26,219 nucleotides of DNA from G020354945 sp964570585 (GCA_964570585.1 CAZMYR010000022.1:1-26219); one strand, 5' to 3'. Shown: positions 1 through 7,336, counted from the first letter of the stretch. A program made the numbers and translations. Notes: generated by a model not told the origin, from the letters alone.

Positions 1-25
1 CTAGTTATTAATCTGCGTGAACATG

Positions 26-60
26 CCACCCCACTCCGCTATTTCAACCTCTCTTCTACC
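26..60 (+). repeat. Dispersed repeat R2, copy a
   Basis: The core CCACTCCGCTATTTCAACC followed by TCTCTTCTACC recurs near 13171, 14680, 20345 and 23398, always in this orientation. Here it overlaps the 3' end of the permuted-papain gene, whose last codons (VEERLK-stop) are read from the minus strand of the repeat. Confidence 0.75.
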
Positions 61-734
61 CTCGCTTTTACAGGCTGCAAAAAAGGATTACTAATAAAAT
101 CCGTTGGTTTTACACGCCAGCCATCATATGGTGATATTGGGTAATTAGCTTCCTTAAATGCATCAACGATTAACTCTGAACAAAAATATGCATTATCCAA
201 ATGGCATAACTTATTAACTACCCAATTATCAAACAAAAAGTTAAAGCTAAAAGGTATAAATGTCGAAAATATGTAAATAAACAATCCTAATTTACCATAT
301 TTGCAACCTTTTTGATCTGCACAAAATTGAACGACCTTATCTAATGTGTATTCATCTGTTATATATTTGTGGCGAAATGCTCGGATTAGAAACCTGGCTT
401 TTATATAGTCATTGATATCTCTTTCAATAATTCCTTCCATTTGTGCTTCCCATAGTTTTCCTTCACCGCGATAGATGGCAGCATGTGTCCAAAAACGATG
501 TTTTATTTTTCTTGTAAGAACGTTTGATATCTGTATTGGAAATGAGTAAGATACACTCTGTTTTCCTGTTAAAATAATATCGCCTTTTTTTAAAACTGAT
601 ATATTTGTAATCGGTTGCTTATAATGCTTCTTTCTTCCTAAAATAAACAACCTAATTATACCGATACAAAGCGATAGAACAAGAAACCACAAAAAAGCTT
701 TTATTGTAAAAGATATCACGAGCCATATAACCAT
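39..734 (-). CDS. YiiX-like permuted NlpC/P60 (papain-like) hydrolase with membrane anchor
   Basis: The 231-residue protein has an N-terminal hydrophobic segment at about residues 3-30, so it is probably anchored in the membrane. The rest matches the circularly permuted papain-like fold of the YaeF/YiiX family: a GDIILT strand near 51-56, a catalytic His in WTHAAIY (H84), and a catalytic Cys in YFCSELI (C185), in the permuted order His then Cys. Members are thought to be amidases or thiol hydrolases acting on cell-wall peptides or lipids; the substrate here is unknown. The start is supported by a GGAGG six bases before the ATG. The last six codons lie inside dispersed repeat R2, so the original C-terminus may have been replaced. 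It has no obvious link to the downstream restriction operon, from which it is separated by 125 bp of repeat-rich DNA. Confidence 0.7.
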   Translation of the reverse strand: MVIWLVISFTIKAFLWFLVLSLCIGIIRLFILGRKKHYKQPITNISVLKKGDIILTGKQSVSYSFPIQISNVLTRKIKHRFWTHAAIYRGEGKLWEAQMEGIIERDINDYIKARFLIRAFRHKYITDEYTLDKVVQFCADQKGCKYGKLGLFIYIFSTFIPFSFNFLFDNWVVNKLCHLDNAYFCSELIVDAFKEANYPISPYDGWRVKPTDFISNPFLQPVKARVEERLK

Positions 735-758
735 ACCAAACCTCCACTATTTAAATAT

Positions 759-827
759 GTCATACTGCACCCAGCTCCGAAAGGGACAGGTCTTAACTTA
801 AGAAGTGTCCTTGCGGGACCCGGTCCC
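759..827. repeat. Dispersed repeat R5 with a small inverted repeat
   Basis: The stretch starting CTGCACCCA, then AGGGACAGG and TTAAGAAG, has a diverged copy at 14711-14757, where it also directly follows an R2 copy. At its end GGGACC (815-820) and GGTCCC (822-827) form a perfect inverted repeat. No gene is seen between 735 and 859. Confidence 0.5.
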
Positions 828-859
828 TAATTATCCAAGCCAGTTTCCGTTGGGTGAAA

Positions 860-2395
860 TTAATTCTCTGATTTACAATACAAAATTTCTCTATTATCGA
901 TGTGCTCTAAGAATTGCTCAATAGTTTTTGGCAGGATATATAATCTGTCTTTTTCTTTTACATATGCAATTTGTCGCTTTGAATCCTTAAATATGCTTGG
1001 CGCAACAAAATAACACATTGAATTTTTTATGTTTTCTTCAAACACTTCTAAATGTCGTGCAATTGGCCAAATTTCTGCAACTGTCTGAGTTCTTCCCTCA
1101 GACATAGTAACTTCAATCAATATTCCATTAATATTCTCATAGCACTCAATATCTCCTTTATCACCAATGCCAGCAGCAGTTGAAGTTGGCAATCCTTCAT
1201 CATCATAAGGGTAATTAGGTACTATCCTGACATTAGGAAATTTAGATTTAACAGCTAAGGTAACAAGGAATTCTAATCTTATTGGGCTTGAAAGGTATTT
1301 CAGAATATCGTCTTTAGTTAACCTTTTTCTAGCTAAGTTAGTCATTTCTTCTTTGATCTTGTCCCAAGAATAAACACTCATCCATTTAACTAAATATCTA
1401 TCTCGTTCATCAATGCTTATGGGTTTGCTTTCAGACAAGATTAAATTTTTATCAATTCTTGCCATGTATTCAAAATATTTTTTTTCTGACTTGTATTTTT
1501 TATATTTAGAATAGTTAGCAAGAGCATAATCTACTTTTTTCTGCTCATTTTTATTAATATCTATAAAGCGGCCCCCGCCCCTTAAGGAAATCAATCCTGT
1601 TAATCTCATTTTTCTTATAAATTCATCGGGATAATCAACCATTATTGATTTAGGATTAAATTTCTTAAATTTTCCTTCCATAATTTGATTAACGCAAATA
1701 TCGACAATTACTTCGTTGCTTGGATTGTATCGATGCTTTCTTCTTATCTTTTTTATTAACTGATATAATTTTTCTGAATCGTTATCTTTCCAAAAAATAA
1801 CCAGTGGTAACTCCAATCTGGAAATGCCACTTCCGTTAAAATCTTTATCTTTATTAAGCTTTGATATAACCTCAAGCAGAAGTACTAAAGGAACATTCTC
1901 ATTTAACACTCTCCTAAAAGGACTGTTGCTTTGATATTTAACAAATGCATTTAAAAATGCTTGCTGCTCAAATTCAGGATGTTCATTATCTACAAGCATT
2001 AAGCCAATTTTAGAGAATTTAATCCTTTCTCCGACTTTGTAATAAACAAAACCTAATTCTTTTGCTAATTTAAACCACGTATCAAATCTAGAGGGCCAAC
2101 CTTTGGCAAAACCTGCCTCTTTGTGGTTTTGAGGATTATCTTTGATAATTTTTACAATTTCCTTATCGAATAAAGGCTGTTTTGATTTTAATTTATTTCT
2201 TATTGCTACGCTCAAATTCGTTGGTGTATACAATCCATTTTTTATTATTTCACCGGCTATTTTTTTAGCCAGAGCGTCGGTTAGAATCTGACCTCTATGG
2301 TTTTTTAAGACTCCTAAAAACCACTTTAAACGTTCGGGGCTTCTTACAGTGGTAGTAAACAATAAAGGTTTATATTCTGATTGGCGTTTTTTCAT
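860..2395 (-). CDS. AlwI-family type IIS restriction endonuclease
   Basis: This 511-residue protein resembles the AlwI family (PF09491), which includes AlwI, MlyI/PleI and the nicking enzymes N.BstNBI/N.BspD6I. It would cut foreign DNA a few bases from a short asymmetric site. The N-terminal half (FTTTVRSPERLKWFL, then GWPSRFDTWFKLAKELGF) looks like the DNA-recognition part. The C-terminal PD-(D/E)XK-like core shows E375, D415, E428 and E441. The D-to-E spacings of 13 and 13 equal those I recall for the nicking enzyme active site (D456, E469, E482). It is the last gene of the operon, starting 4 bp after the Dam-like methyltransferase stop. Recognition of GGATC, as for AlwI itself, is only a guess; the adjacent Dam-like enzyme makes a GATC-containing site plausible. 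The catalytic residues look intact. Confidence 0.85.
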   Translation of the reverse strand: MKKRQSEYKPLLFTTTVRSPERLKWFLGVLKNHRGQILTDALAKKIAGEIIKNGLYTPTNLSVAIRNKLKSKQPLFDKEIVKIIKDNPQNHKEAGFAKGWPSRFDTWFKLAKELGFVYYKVGERIKFSKIGLMLVDNEHPEFEQQAFLNAFVKYQSNSPFRRVLNENVPLVLLLEVISKLNKDKDFNGSGISRLELPLVIFWKDNDSEKLYQLIKKIRRKHRYNPSNEVIVDICVNQIMEGKFKKFNPKSIMVDYPDEFIRKMRLTGLISLRGGGRFIDINKNEQKKVDYALANYSKYKKYKSEKKYFEYMARIDKNLILSESKPISIDERDRYLVKWMSVYSWDKIKEEMTNLARKRLTKDDILKYLSSPIRLEFLVTLAVKSKFPNVRIVPNYPYDDEGLPTSTAAGIGDKGDIECYENINGILIEVTMSEGRTQTVAEIWPIARHLEVFEENIKNSMCYFVAPSIFKDSKRQIAYVKEKDRLYILPKTIEQFLEHIDNREILYCKSEN

Positions 2396-2399
2396 GATT

Positions 2400-3305
2400 T
2401 TAATAATTAGTAATCAAAACCTCTTTAATTTTCTTTTTACTGTTATTGTGATAACTAATATAATTGCTCTTTATTTTATGCGTTTTATATTTTTGCATCC
2501 ACTTTATTAGTAACTCATTTTTATTTCCATTGTAACGAATTACATTAGATAGGGCAAATTTGACACCCTTCTTGTCTAAGTTGTCGATTGCATTTAATAA
2601 ATCAGATTCAGATTTTTGATCCCAGAATTTATTGTATTCGCTTGCTGTTATCAAATAAGGTGGATCTAAATAAACAAAATCAGTTTTTGAATATTTTTTT
2701 TCAGATAAAAATTTTCTAAAATCTTTTGTGCTAAACACTATGTTTTTATTGCGTACAAAATCAAAATAACTATTTAAAGCATTAACAACATTTTTATTAA
2801 AATCAACATTGCCCACCGGAAGATTAAATTTACCTCCCCCATTAAATCTCAACATTCTATTAAAACCGTATATAAGTAAAATGTATAATATTAAAGGGTT
2901 ATTTTTTTTATTATTGTTGGCACATTCCCTCAGCTTCTCATAGCCATCTTTATTAAATCTGGCAAAATAAGTTTTTTTCCATTGTTTCTTTAGGGGATCT
3001 GGAATTATATCTTCTTTATAAGATCTGGATAATTTATATTTGTAAATTATCTTTTCAGCAACCTTAAAAAACTTGGTTGGATTATTCAAATTTCTAAGTA
3101 AAAAATTGTGTATACTAATAAGATTTTTATCTATATCATTCAAACAATACTTTTTTGCATTAATGTTTAAAAATACAGTGCCACCACCAACAAATGGTTC
3201 GTAAAAATTATTTATTTTTTTGGGAAATAAACTCATTAATTGCTCCATTAGCTTATATTTATCTCCAACATAAAATAAGGGTGATCTTTTTATCTTATTA
3301 GTCAT
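2400..3305 (-). CDS. Dam-like (D12 class) adenine-N6 DNA methyltransferase
   Basis: The 301-residue enzyme would methylate adenine in one strand of the site cut by the downstream AlwI-type nuclease, using S-adenosylmethionine. A motif X-like segment (SPLFYVGDKYKL, about residues 8-19) is followed by motif I, YEPFVGGGTVF (35-45), and motif IV, LDPPY (213-217). RFNGGGKFNLPVGN near 153-166 resembles the matching region of Dam. Dam relatives recognise GATC-type sequences, which fits AlwI's GGATC, but specificity cannot be read from the sequence. Its start overlaps the RadC-methyltransferase stop by 8 nt and its stop lies 4 bp before the nuclease start, so the three are probably translated together. 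As an asymmetric site needs two methyltransferases, this and the RadC fusion are the natural pair. Confidence 0.85.
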   Translation of the reverse strand: MTNKIKRSPLFYVGDKYKLMEQLMSLFPKKINNFYEPFVGGGTVFLNINAKKYCLNDIDKNLISIHNFLLRNLNNPTKFFKVAEKIIYKYKLSRSYKEDIIPDPLKKQWKKTYFARFNKDGYEKLRECANNNKKNNPLILYILLIYGFNRMLRFNGGGKFNLPVGNVDFNKNVVNALNSYFDFVRNKNIVFSTKDFRKFLSEKKYSKTDFVYLDPPYLITASEYNKFWDQKSESDLLNAIDNLDKKGVKFALSNVIRYNGNKNELLIKWMQKYKTHKIKSNYISYHNNSKKKIKEVLITNY

Positions 3306-5115
3306 GATTAACCTTGGTTACGAACAAATATTCTTTATGATTATCAAAATTTGTGTTTCCAGCATTAAAATGCCTGTATTTTTTCTCAAAAACCTTAGTC
3401 TTACCTTTTGCTTGCAGGATTTTCTCAATTTGCTTGAGTGTAATTTTGTTTCTTGATGAATTACTCTTTGATTCATATGTATTATTATACGAAACCACTA
3501 AATATTGAGCGTTAAGGTCTTTTACAAGCTCTGCAAATTTATTCTTGGCATTTGCCCTACAATAATCACTCATATTTTCCGGATCTGGCTTTAATGCCAC
3601 CCCATGCAATTTTGGCTTATCCCATTTAGTAAGTGTTTCAAGCACATGGTAAAATCGGCTATATTGCCTAGAATTATATGGGGGGTCTATATATACCACA
3701 TCTGCCTTCATTTTTTTCGCCAATATATTAGTATCATCTCTAAAAATAGACACTTCATTCACATTGACAGGATCGATCGGTTTCATAAAAAAACCGTCAC
3801 TTATATTATCTTTTTTAAAATAGGCATCGTAATGGCCCACAGTATTAGCAATCTTATCTACTGCATAAAGCAATGATGCAATAAGTATGTAATATTCTCT
3901 GATCGTTAAGCTGTTTTTATTTTTCTCAATATTTTCTCTAATGGAACCGATAATTTTTGATGAATTATGGCTAAAATACTTACCACCAAAATTATTAGAA
4001 AAATAGTTGCCTTCTAAGTCTTCTGCGTAAATATTGTTATAATCCTTAATAATGTCATTTATCTTATTTTGACTCCATTTGTCGTTTCTATTTCCAAAAA
4101 AAGCTTGGTATATTGCATAATTAGAATGAAGAAAATCGTTTAATATAATTTTTTTAAAATGTTTCGCAGCTACAGCTGATACAACTCCTGTCCCTGCAAA
4201 AACATCCGCAAAAGAATTTCCTTTGCATTCTTTATCAATAATAGAAAAAATCCATTCTATTAGTTTATGCTTACTTCCAATATATCTACGGTTATGTAAT
4301 TGAATATAATTCTTTTTTGTTTGGGGAATGTAAAAATAATTTTCTGTAACTTTTTCTGTACTTATTTCATAGGTTGGTTTTTTAGGTTCCAGCAAATCAA
4401 ACAAGGTTAACTGAATTTCTTCAGCAACATAGTCAATGTTTTCGTCAGATTTTTTTAATGCTTCATGGAGGCTGTAACTTCCATCTTTTGCAGTTATTAT
4501 AAAATCTATCACAGAGATTCCCATCACTTCACCTGCCTGAATAACCCTTTTTGCAATCGCTTTATCTTTTTCGCTTGGGGCAGGATCGCCTGTGGGATGA
4601 TTGTGTACTAAAATTATGCTTGCTGAATTTAATTCTACTGCCGGATAAAAAATTTCTCTTGGGTGCAACAAGCTTTTATCAAGCAATCCGACACTAATTA
4701 TTTCTTTTTTTATCAGAGCATTTCTAGCATTTAAATACAAACAAACGAGGTATTCTTTCTTTTTGTCCTTTAAATCATAAGTAAGAGATAAAACATCTTT
4801 TGAGTTTCTAATAATAGTGCCAGCGGTATCACTTTCCACTAAAAATCTTTTTACTAAAGAATTCGCCGAAACAATTTGCAATGCTTTTGCTTGCCCTATC
4901 CCTGGGATACTCAATAAATCATCAACGTTTATATTTAAAAAATCTTTACCAAATTTGTTTATTATATGTTGTGCTAGTTTTTGAACATTTTTTCCTTTAA
5001 TTCCACTTCCTAATAAAATAGCTAAAAGATCACTTTTTGAAAGCGCATTGGGGCCTTTTTTGAGAAATCTTTCTCTGGGTCTATTTACCTTTGGTATATC
5101 TTTTATTTTTGACAT
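3298..5115 (-). CDS. RadC-DNA adenine methyltransferase fusion (first methyltransferase of the AlwI-type system)
   Basis: One 605-residue frame encodes two proteins that are normally separate. Residues 1-220 are a complete RadC: a helix-hairpin-helix (LLSIPGIGQAKAL, 67-79) and a JAMM/MPN domain with H171, H173 and D184 in HNHPTGDPAPSEKD. RadC is conserved but its activity is poorly defined; it is common on mobile islands. Residues 275-605 form a D12-class methyltransferase: RRYIGSKHKL, motif I FADVFAGTG (302-310), motif IV YIDPPYNSRQYSRFY (475-489), as in M.FokI/M.MboII-type enzymes. The linker contains QLTLF (235-239), matching the QLxLF sliding-clamp-binding consensus. No stop or repeat marks the junction, and both catalytic motifs look intact, so I think it is a real fusion. 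The leader is unusual: a structured RNA and terminator lie 40-110 bp upstream, and there is no strong ribosome-binding site (AAAGG about 20 bases away). Confidence 0.88.
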   Translation of the reverse strand: MSKIKDIPKVNRPRERFLKKGPNALSKSDLLAILLGSGIKGKNVQKLAQHIINKFGKDFLNINVDDLLSIPGIGQAKALQIVSANSLVKRFLVESDTAGTIIRNSKDVLSLTYDLKDKKKEYLVCLYLNARNALIKKEIISVGLLDKSLLHPREIFYPAVELNSASIILVHNHPTGDPAPSEKDKAIAKRVIQAGEVMGISVIDFIITAKDGSYSLHEALKKSDENIDYVAEEIQLTLFDLLEPKKPTYEISTEKVTENYFYIPQTKKNYIQLHNRRYIGSKHKLIEWIFSIIDKECKGNSFADVFAGTGVVSAVAAKHFKKIILNDFLHSNYAIYQAFFGNRNDKWSQNKINDIIKDYNNIYAEDLEGNYFSNNFGGKYFSHNSSKIIGSIRENIEKNKNSLTIREYYILIASLLYAVDKIANTVGHYDAYFKKDNISDGFFMKPIDPVNVNEVSIFRDDTNILAKKMKADVVYIDPPYNSRQYSRFYHVLETLTKWDKPKLHGVALKPDPENMSDYCRANAKNKFAELVKDLNAQYLVVSYNNTYESKSNSSRNKITLKQIEKILQAKGKTKVFEKKYRHFNAGNTNFDNHKEYLFVTKVNHD

Positions 5116-5154
5116 AATATATACTAAATTAACCTTTATATGCGTAAAAATACA

Positions 5155-5224
5155 AAAACCTTCGCTTTATATGCGAAGGTTTTACTTTTTTAACGTAGAG
5201 GTTCCCCCTTCGAAACGCACCACT
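5155..5224 (-). ncRNA. Structured leader RNA A with intrinsic terminator (attenuator or riboswitch-like)
   Basis: In the minus direction the element starts at AGTGGTGCG (5224-5216). A 4-bp helix GTGG/CTAC (5223-5220 with 5198-5195) can form. Arm 1 CGAAGG (5212-5207) can pair with arm 2 CCTTCG (5179-5174). Arm 2 is also the 5' arm of an 11-bp terminator hairpin (5183-5173 with 5165-5155) followed by a T-rich tract. The two pairings exclude each other. The block 5196-5175 is identical to leader RNA B at 18087-18066, while helix bases differ in a compensating way. The element lies between a promoter and the RadC-methyltransferase start. I do not recognise the family. The hairpin could also simply end the XRE transcript. 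Confidence 0.6.
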
Positions 5225-5242
5225 TTATATATTCTATTTTAT

Positions 5243-5271
5243 ACTTTAGCATAGCATATGTTACTTGTCAA
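5243..5271 (-). promoter_or_regulatory. Promoter for leader RNA A and the RadC-methyltransferase operon
   Basis: On the minus strand TTGACA (5271-5266) is followed after 17 bp by TAAAGT (5248-5243), a 6/6 and 4/6 match to sigma-70 boxes. Transcription would begin near 5236, about 12 bases before leader RNA A. This gives the methyltransferase/nuclease genes their own promoter inside the gap after the controller gene. Confidence 0.55.
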
Positions 5272-5278
5272 TCACTTT

Positions 5279-5467
5279 TTATGCAAGTTTATCTAGGCTA
5301 ACACCTAAAGCATCGGCTATTTTCTTCAAGGTCTTAATAGTAGGGTTATTATTGGCTCCAGATTCAAGCTTAACAAGCGTGGTATGTGTTACATCTGCAA
5401 GCTTGGCGAGCCTATCCTGTGATAAGCCTTTTTTCTTCCGGTATTTTTTGATATTTTCAGAAATCAT
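5279..5467 (-). CDS. XRE-family HTH controller protein of restriction system 1
   Basis: The 62-residue protein is a lambda-repressor-type helix-turn-helix and little else: IKKYRKKKGLSQDRLAKLAD, then THTTLVKLESG and TIKTLKKIADALGVSLDKL. Size and position, upstream and co-directional with methyltransferase and nuclease genes, fit a C (controller) protein that times expression so methylation precedes cutting. The gap to the RadC fusion is 163 bp and holds a separate promoter and leader RNA, so control of the two methyltransferases may be partly separate from its own transcription. A tandem 14-bp direct repeat upstream (5491-5518) is a candidate binding site. A generic phage-type regulator cannot be excluded. 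Confidence 0.8.
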   Translation of the reverse strand: MISENIKKYRKKKGLSQDRLAKLADVTHTTLVKLESGANNNPTIKTLKKIADALGVSLDKLA

Positions 5468-5476
5468 TCTTTGTAC

Positions 5477-5518
5477 TTGACATATAATAATATATTGCTA
5501 TAATTATATTGTTATAAT
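5477..5518 (+). promoter_or_regulatory. Divergent control region: sigma-70 promoter over a tandem direct repeat
   Basis: TTGACA (5477-5482) and TATAAT (5499-5504), 16 bp apart, form a near-consensus plus-strand promoter directed at the peptide gene at 5581. TATATTGCTATAAT (5491-5504) is followed directly by TATATTGTTATAAT (5505-5518), a tandem repeat covering the -10 box. It lies between the peptide and the divergent XRE gene and is the obvious place for the XRE protein to bind. Confidence 0.55.
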
Positions 5519-5580
5519 ATATTCCTCTCAACTTGTTGCTATATTACTACTTTAACCCATACTTTTCAAGGAGAATCGCC

Positions 5581-5703
5581 ATGCAGGATAGGTTCGAATA
5601 TGCCATCAGGCATGCTGTAGTGGGGCTAATAATGGTATTAATCTATTGCGTAATCTATGTGATTATAGGTTGTGTGAAGTGGGTTTTCGAGGTGTTAATG
5701 TGA
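5581..5703 (+). CDS. Small membrane peptide (40 aa), intact copy of dispersed peptide repeat (copy 1)
   Basis: An ATG preceded by AAGGAGA at a spacing of 7 opens a 40-codon frame starting MQDRFEYAIRHAVVGLIMVL. A charged amphipathic start of about 11 residues is followed by one hydrophobic segment (about 12-31, with a central YCVIYVII) and a KWVF tail. At least eight more copies of this coding sequence, mostly broken, occur in the window, all on the plus strand. The amino-acid pattern is kept in copies 1, 2, 4 and 8, which suggests past selection on the peptide. A good promoter lies 77 bp upstream and the XRE controller gene is divergent. Single-helix peptides of this size are typical of type I toxins or membrane regulators, but no family is recognised and no function is claimed. 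It could also be a chance frame in a non-coding repeat. Confidence 0.5.
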   Translation: MQDRFEYAIRHAVVGLIMVLIYCVIYVIIGCVKWVFEVLM

Positions 5704-5738
5704 GATTGCTTCGTCGCTTCGCTCCCTCGCAATGACGA
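5704..5738 (+). repeat. REP-like palindromic element, copy 1
   Basis: GATTGCTTCGTCGCTTCG followed by CTCCCTCGCAATGACG is an imperfect hairpin of a type found in many environmental genomes. It starts immediately after TTAATGTG at the peptide stop codon; the copies near 8194 and 16549 start after the same eight bases. Confidence 0.6.
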
Positions 5739-5788
5739 AAGGGATGTTGCGGTGAGGTGGGTTATCAATGTGATGATACTTTTATCAA

Positions 5789-6112
5789 TTAATCATGATG
5801 AAAGCCTATTCTTCTTTTTGGTTTCTCTGGAACAGCCATAAGCTGCCGAATTGCTTCAAAAATTGCTTGTATTTCAGAATCATGTTTTTCAATTTTTCTT
5901 TCAAGCTGGCTTAATTTATGAGCAAGCTCTTTATGGGTAGAGAAAATTTGACGCAATTTTACAAATGCCCGCATTATAGCGATATTTACCTGAATGGCTC
6001 TTTCACTATTTAGAACTGTAGAAAGCATAGCTATGCCTTGCTCCGTAAAGACATAAGGCAAATATCTTCTCCCGCCTCTCCCTTTCTTTGATATTCCAAT
6101 TTGGAATCTCAA
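5789..6112 (-). pseudogene. 5'-truncated ORF6N-domain protein
   Basis: The readable frame matches the second half of the ORF6N domain and the tail of such proteins: GRGGRRYLPYVFTEQGIAML, then STVLNSERAIQVNIAIMRAF, and a coiled-coil KELAHKLSQLERKIEKHDSE. Upstream codons continue the domain (EVIEEFKSL) back to a stop near 6132, but the first 70-80 residues, including the start of the DNA-binding domain, are missing. The only starts are a weak TTG at 6112 or internal codons. ORF6N proteins are phage- or island-borne regulators of unknown role. Just upstream lies a 5'-truncated copy of the peptide repeat, so a deletion or repeat-mediated rearrangement probably removed the gene's front. I treat it as a remnant. 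Confidence 0.65.
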
Positions 6113-6197
6113 AGATTTGAACTCTTCAATAACCTCTCATTATATATAGACGATTTCTGGAGGCAAATTATTTCAAAAAAATGAGGATTTTTTAATT

Positions 6198-6273
6198 TTG
6201 GTGGGACTGATAATGGTATTAATCTATTGCGTAATCTATGTGATTATAGTTGCGGTGAAGTGGGTATTTGGGT
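6198..6273 (+). repeat. Peptide repeat copy 2 (5'-truncated)
   Basis: From GTGGGACTGATAATGG on, the sequence reads VGLIMVLIYCVIYVII, then VAVKWVFG and a stop, in the frame of copy 1. The ribosome-binding site and first 13 codons are absent. Confidence 0.7.
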
Positions 6274-6323
6274 AAGGATAGGTATCCCTGCCTGCCTAAC
6301 GGCAGGCAGGGATACCTATCCTT
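6274..6323. repeat. Perfect 23-bp inverted repeat downstream of the Spy-like gene
   Basis: 6274-6296 and 6301-6323 are exact reverse complements around a TAAC loop, with the core GGTATCCCTGCCTGCC. The last base of the Spy-like stop codon falls within it. There is no T tract on the minus side, so it is not a classical terminator, though it would be a very stable 3' hairpin protecting or ending the sigma-E-type transcript. Confidence 0.8.
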
Positions 6324-6787
6324 TAAAATTTTCTTCTTGCTGAGCCTTTTCCGCCCCTTCTGCCCATTTTGCGGTGAGAACCTACTTTCTCTTTGAACTT
6401 TGCAAATTGCTCAGGGGTAAGAATTGTTTTTGTTTGAATAATACCCCCTATTCGCAGGTCTATGAGTTGTGCCTGGAGGCTATTCAATTCAGAGGCAAGT
6501 GCATCTATTTTATTTTTATCTGAAGCGGGTTTTACCAGTTCCTCTTGAAGCTGTAACCGCTTGTCTTGTAATACGGTGTGTATTTCTTTCATTTGCCTCC
6601 TGTGTTCACCGCGCTGCTCTTTAAACTGGGCCTGCTGCTCAGGGGTTAGGCCCAATTCTTCTATAAGGTTGCCCTTACGTTGTTGCTTGTGTTTTATGCC
6701 TCCCTCTTGCGCATAGGCCGTTGTAACTGAAAATAACAGCATTGCTGCTGCGCCCAAAATCAATATTCTTTTAAATCTTGTATTCAT
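6323..6787 (-). CDS. Spy/CpxP-like periplasmic LTxxQ protein
   Basis: A signal peptide (MNTRFKRILILGAAAMLLFS, cleaved near AYAQ) is followed by a basic, helical protein with two LTPEQ motifs (LGLTPEQQAQF and ILTPEQFAKF) and a charged, glutamine-rich core. That is the Spy/CpxP/heavy-metal-resistance pattern: small periplasmic chaperones or stress sensors that cradle unfolded proteins or bind metal. I chose the ATG at 6787 because GGAGG lies 8 bases upstream; a GTG three codons earlier would overlap that site. The tail is rich in Arg, Lys and Gly. It has its own sigma-E-type promoter identical in boxes and spacing to that of the neighbouring sigma operon, so it is very probably a target of that sigma factor. 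Confidence 0.8.
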   Translation of the reverse strand: MNTRFKRILILGAAAMLLFSVTTAYAQEGGIKHKQQRKGNLIEELGLTPEQQAQFKEQRGEHRRQMKEIHTVLQDKRLQLQEELVKPASDKNKIDALASELNSLQAQLIDLRIGGIIQTKTILTPEQFAKFKEKVGSHRKMGRRGGKGSARRKF

Positions 6788-6810
6788 CTTTATCACCTCC
6801 CTCTACTACC

Positions 6811-6839
6811 TTAGACAGAAGAAAGCCTTAAAAAGTTCC
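6811..6839 (-). promoter_or_regulatory. ECF (sigma-E-type) promoter of the Spy-like gene
   Basis: Minus strand: GGAACTT (6839-6833), 17-bp spacer, TCTAA (6815-6811). This equals the known sigma-E consensus and has the same boxes and spacer length as the promoter at 7906-7934. Confidence 0.75.
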
Positions 6840-6841
6840 AT

Positions 6842-7336
6842 TTATAGAAAATATTCTTCTATACTAGTGCCTAAGTCGGTATAATCCATATCCGGATAAG
6901 CGGGTTCATAACCACTGTTTATTGCAGCGAGAAATTCTACTTGTTCATTTAAATGGGCATTTATTGCATTCCGGCTATCAAAAGGCGGTTTCATTATAAC
7001 TAATGCTATAAGCACAATAGCAATAATCGCCGCGACAACAAGCGCAGGTTTTCGAACAGGAAAAAGTGTGTATATTTTATCAATGATATTGCCAAAGACG
7101 TTCCTTGTCCGTTGCTGCTCTATGGCGCTTTCTATATTGCGCCACACTGATTCCGGCGGTATGTTTCTTTTTGCGCCTTTGAATGGTTCAATAGCTGATT
7201 GTCTTAAAGCCTGCATAAACTGCCTGCATTGATTGCAAACCTTTAGATGCCCTTCGATTTTTTTCCTCAGGGTTAAATCAATTTCGCCATCAACGTAATC
7301 TGTAATAATTAATTCCTTTATTTTTTTGCAATTCAT
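6842..7336 (-). CDS. Zinc-finger anti-sigma factor, membrane-bound
   Basis: The 164-residue protein begins with a zf-HC2-type anti-sigma domain: a conserved start (CKKIKELIITDYVDGEI) and the HxxxCxxC zinc motif in GHLKVCNQC (about residues 31-39). One membrane helix follows (PALVVAAIIAIVLIALVIM, about 97-115), then a short acidic periplasmic tail. Such proteins hold their cognate ECF sigma factor at the inner membrane until envelope stress releases it. Its ATG overlaps the sigma gene stop by 4 nt, the usual arrangement for co-translated sigma/anti-sigma pairs. The tail of about 45 residues is short, so signal sensing may rely on the Spy-like protein encoded next, as CpxP and related proteins do; that is inference. 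Confidence 0.85.
   Translation of the reverse strand: MNCKKIKELIITDYVDGEIDLTLRKKIEGHLKVCNQCRQFMQALRQSAIEPFKGAKRNIPPESVWRNIESAIEQQRTRNVFGNIIDKIYTLFPVRKPALVVAAIIAIVLIALVIMKPPFDSRNAINAHLNEQVEFLAAINSGYEPAYPDMDYTDLGTSIEEYFL

Noticed and set aside
5155..5224. Match of the leader RNAs to known riboswitches or the pistol ribozyme (shared ACGTTAAA-type linker)
   Set aside because: The helix arrangement and loop sizes do not fit the classes I can recall (preQ1, SAM-II, fluoride, pistol), so I leave it as an unrecognised RNA.
6274..6323. Perfect inverted repeat as a rho-independent terminator
   Set aside because: There is no T tract after the hairpin on the minus strand, so it is listed only as an inverted repeat.
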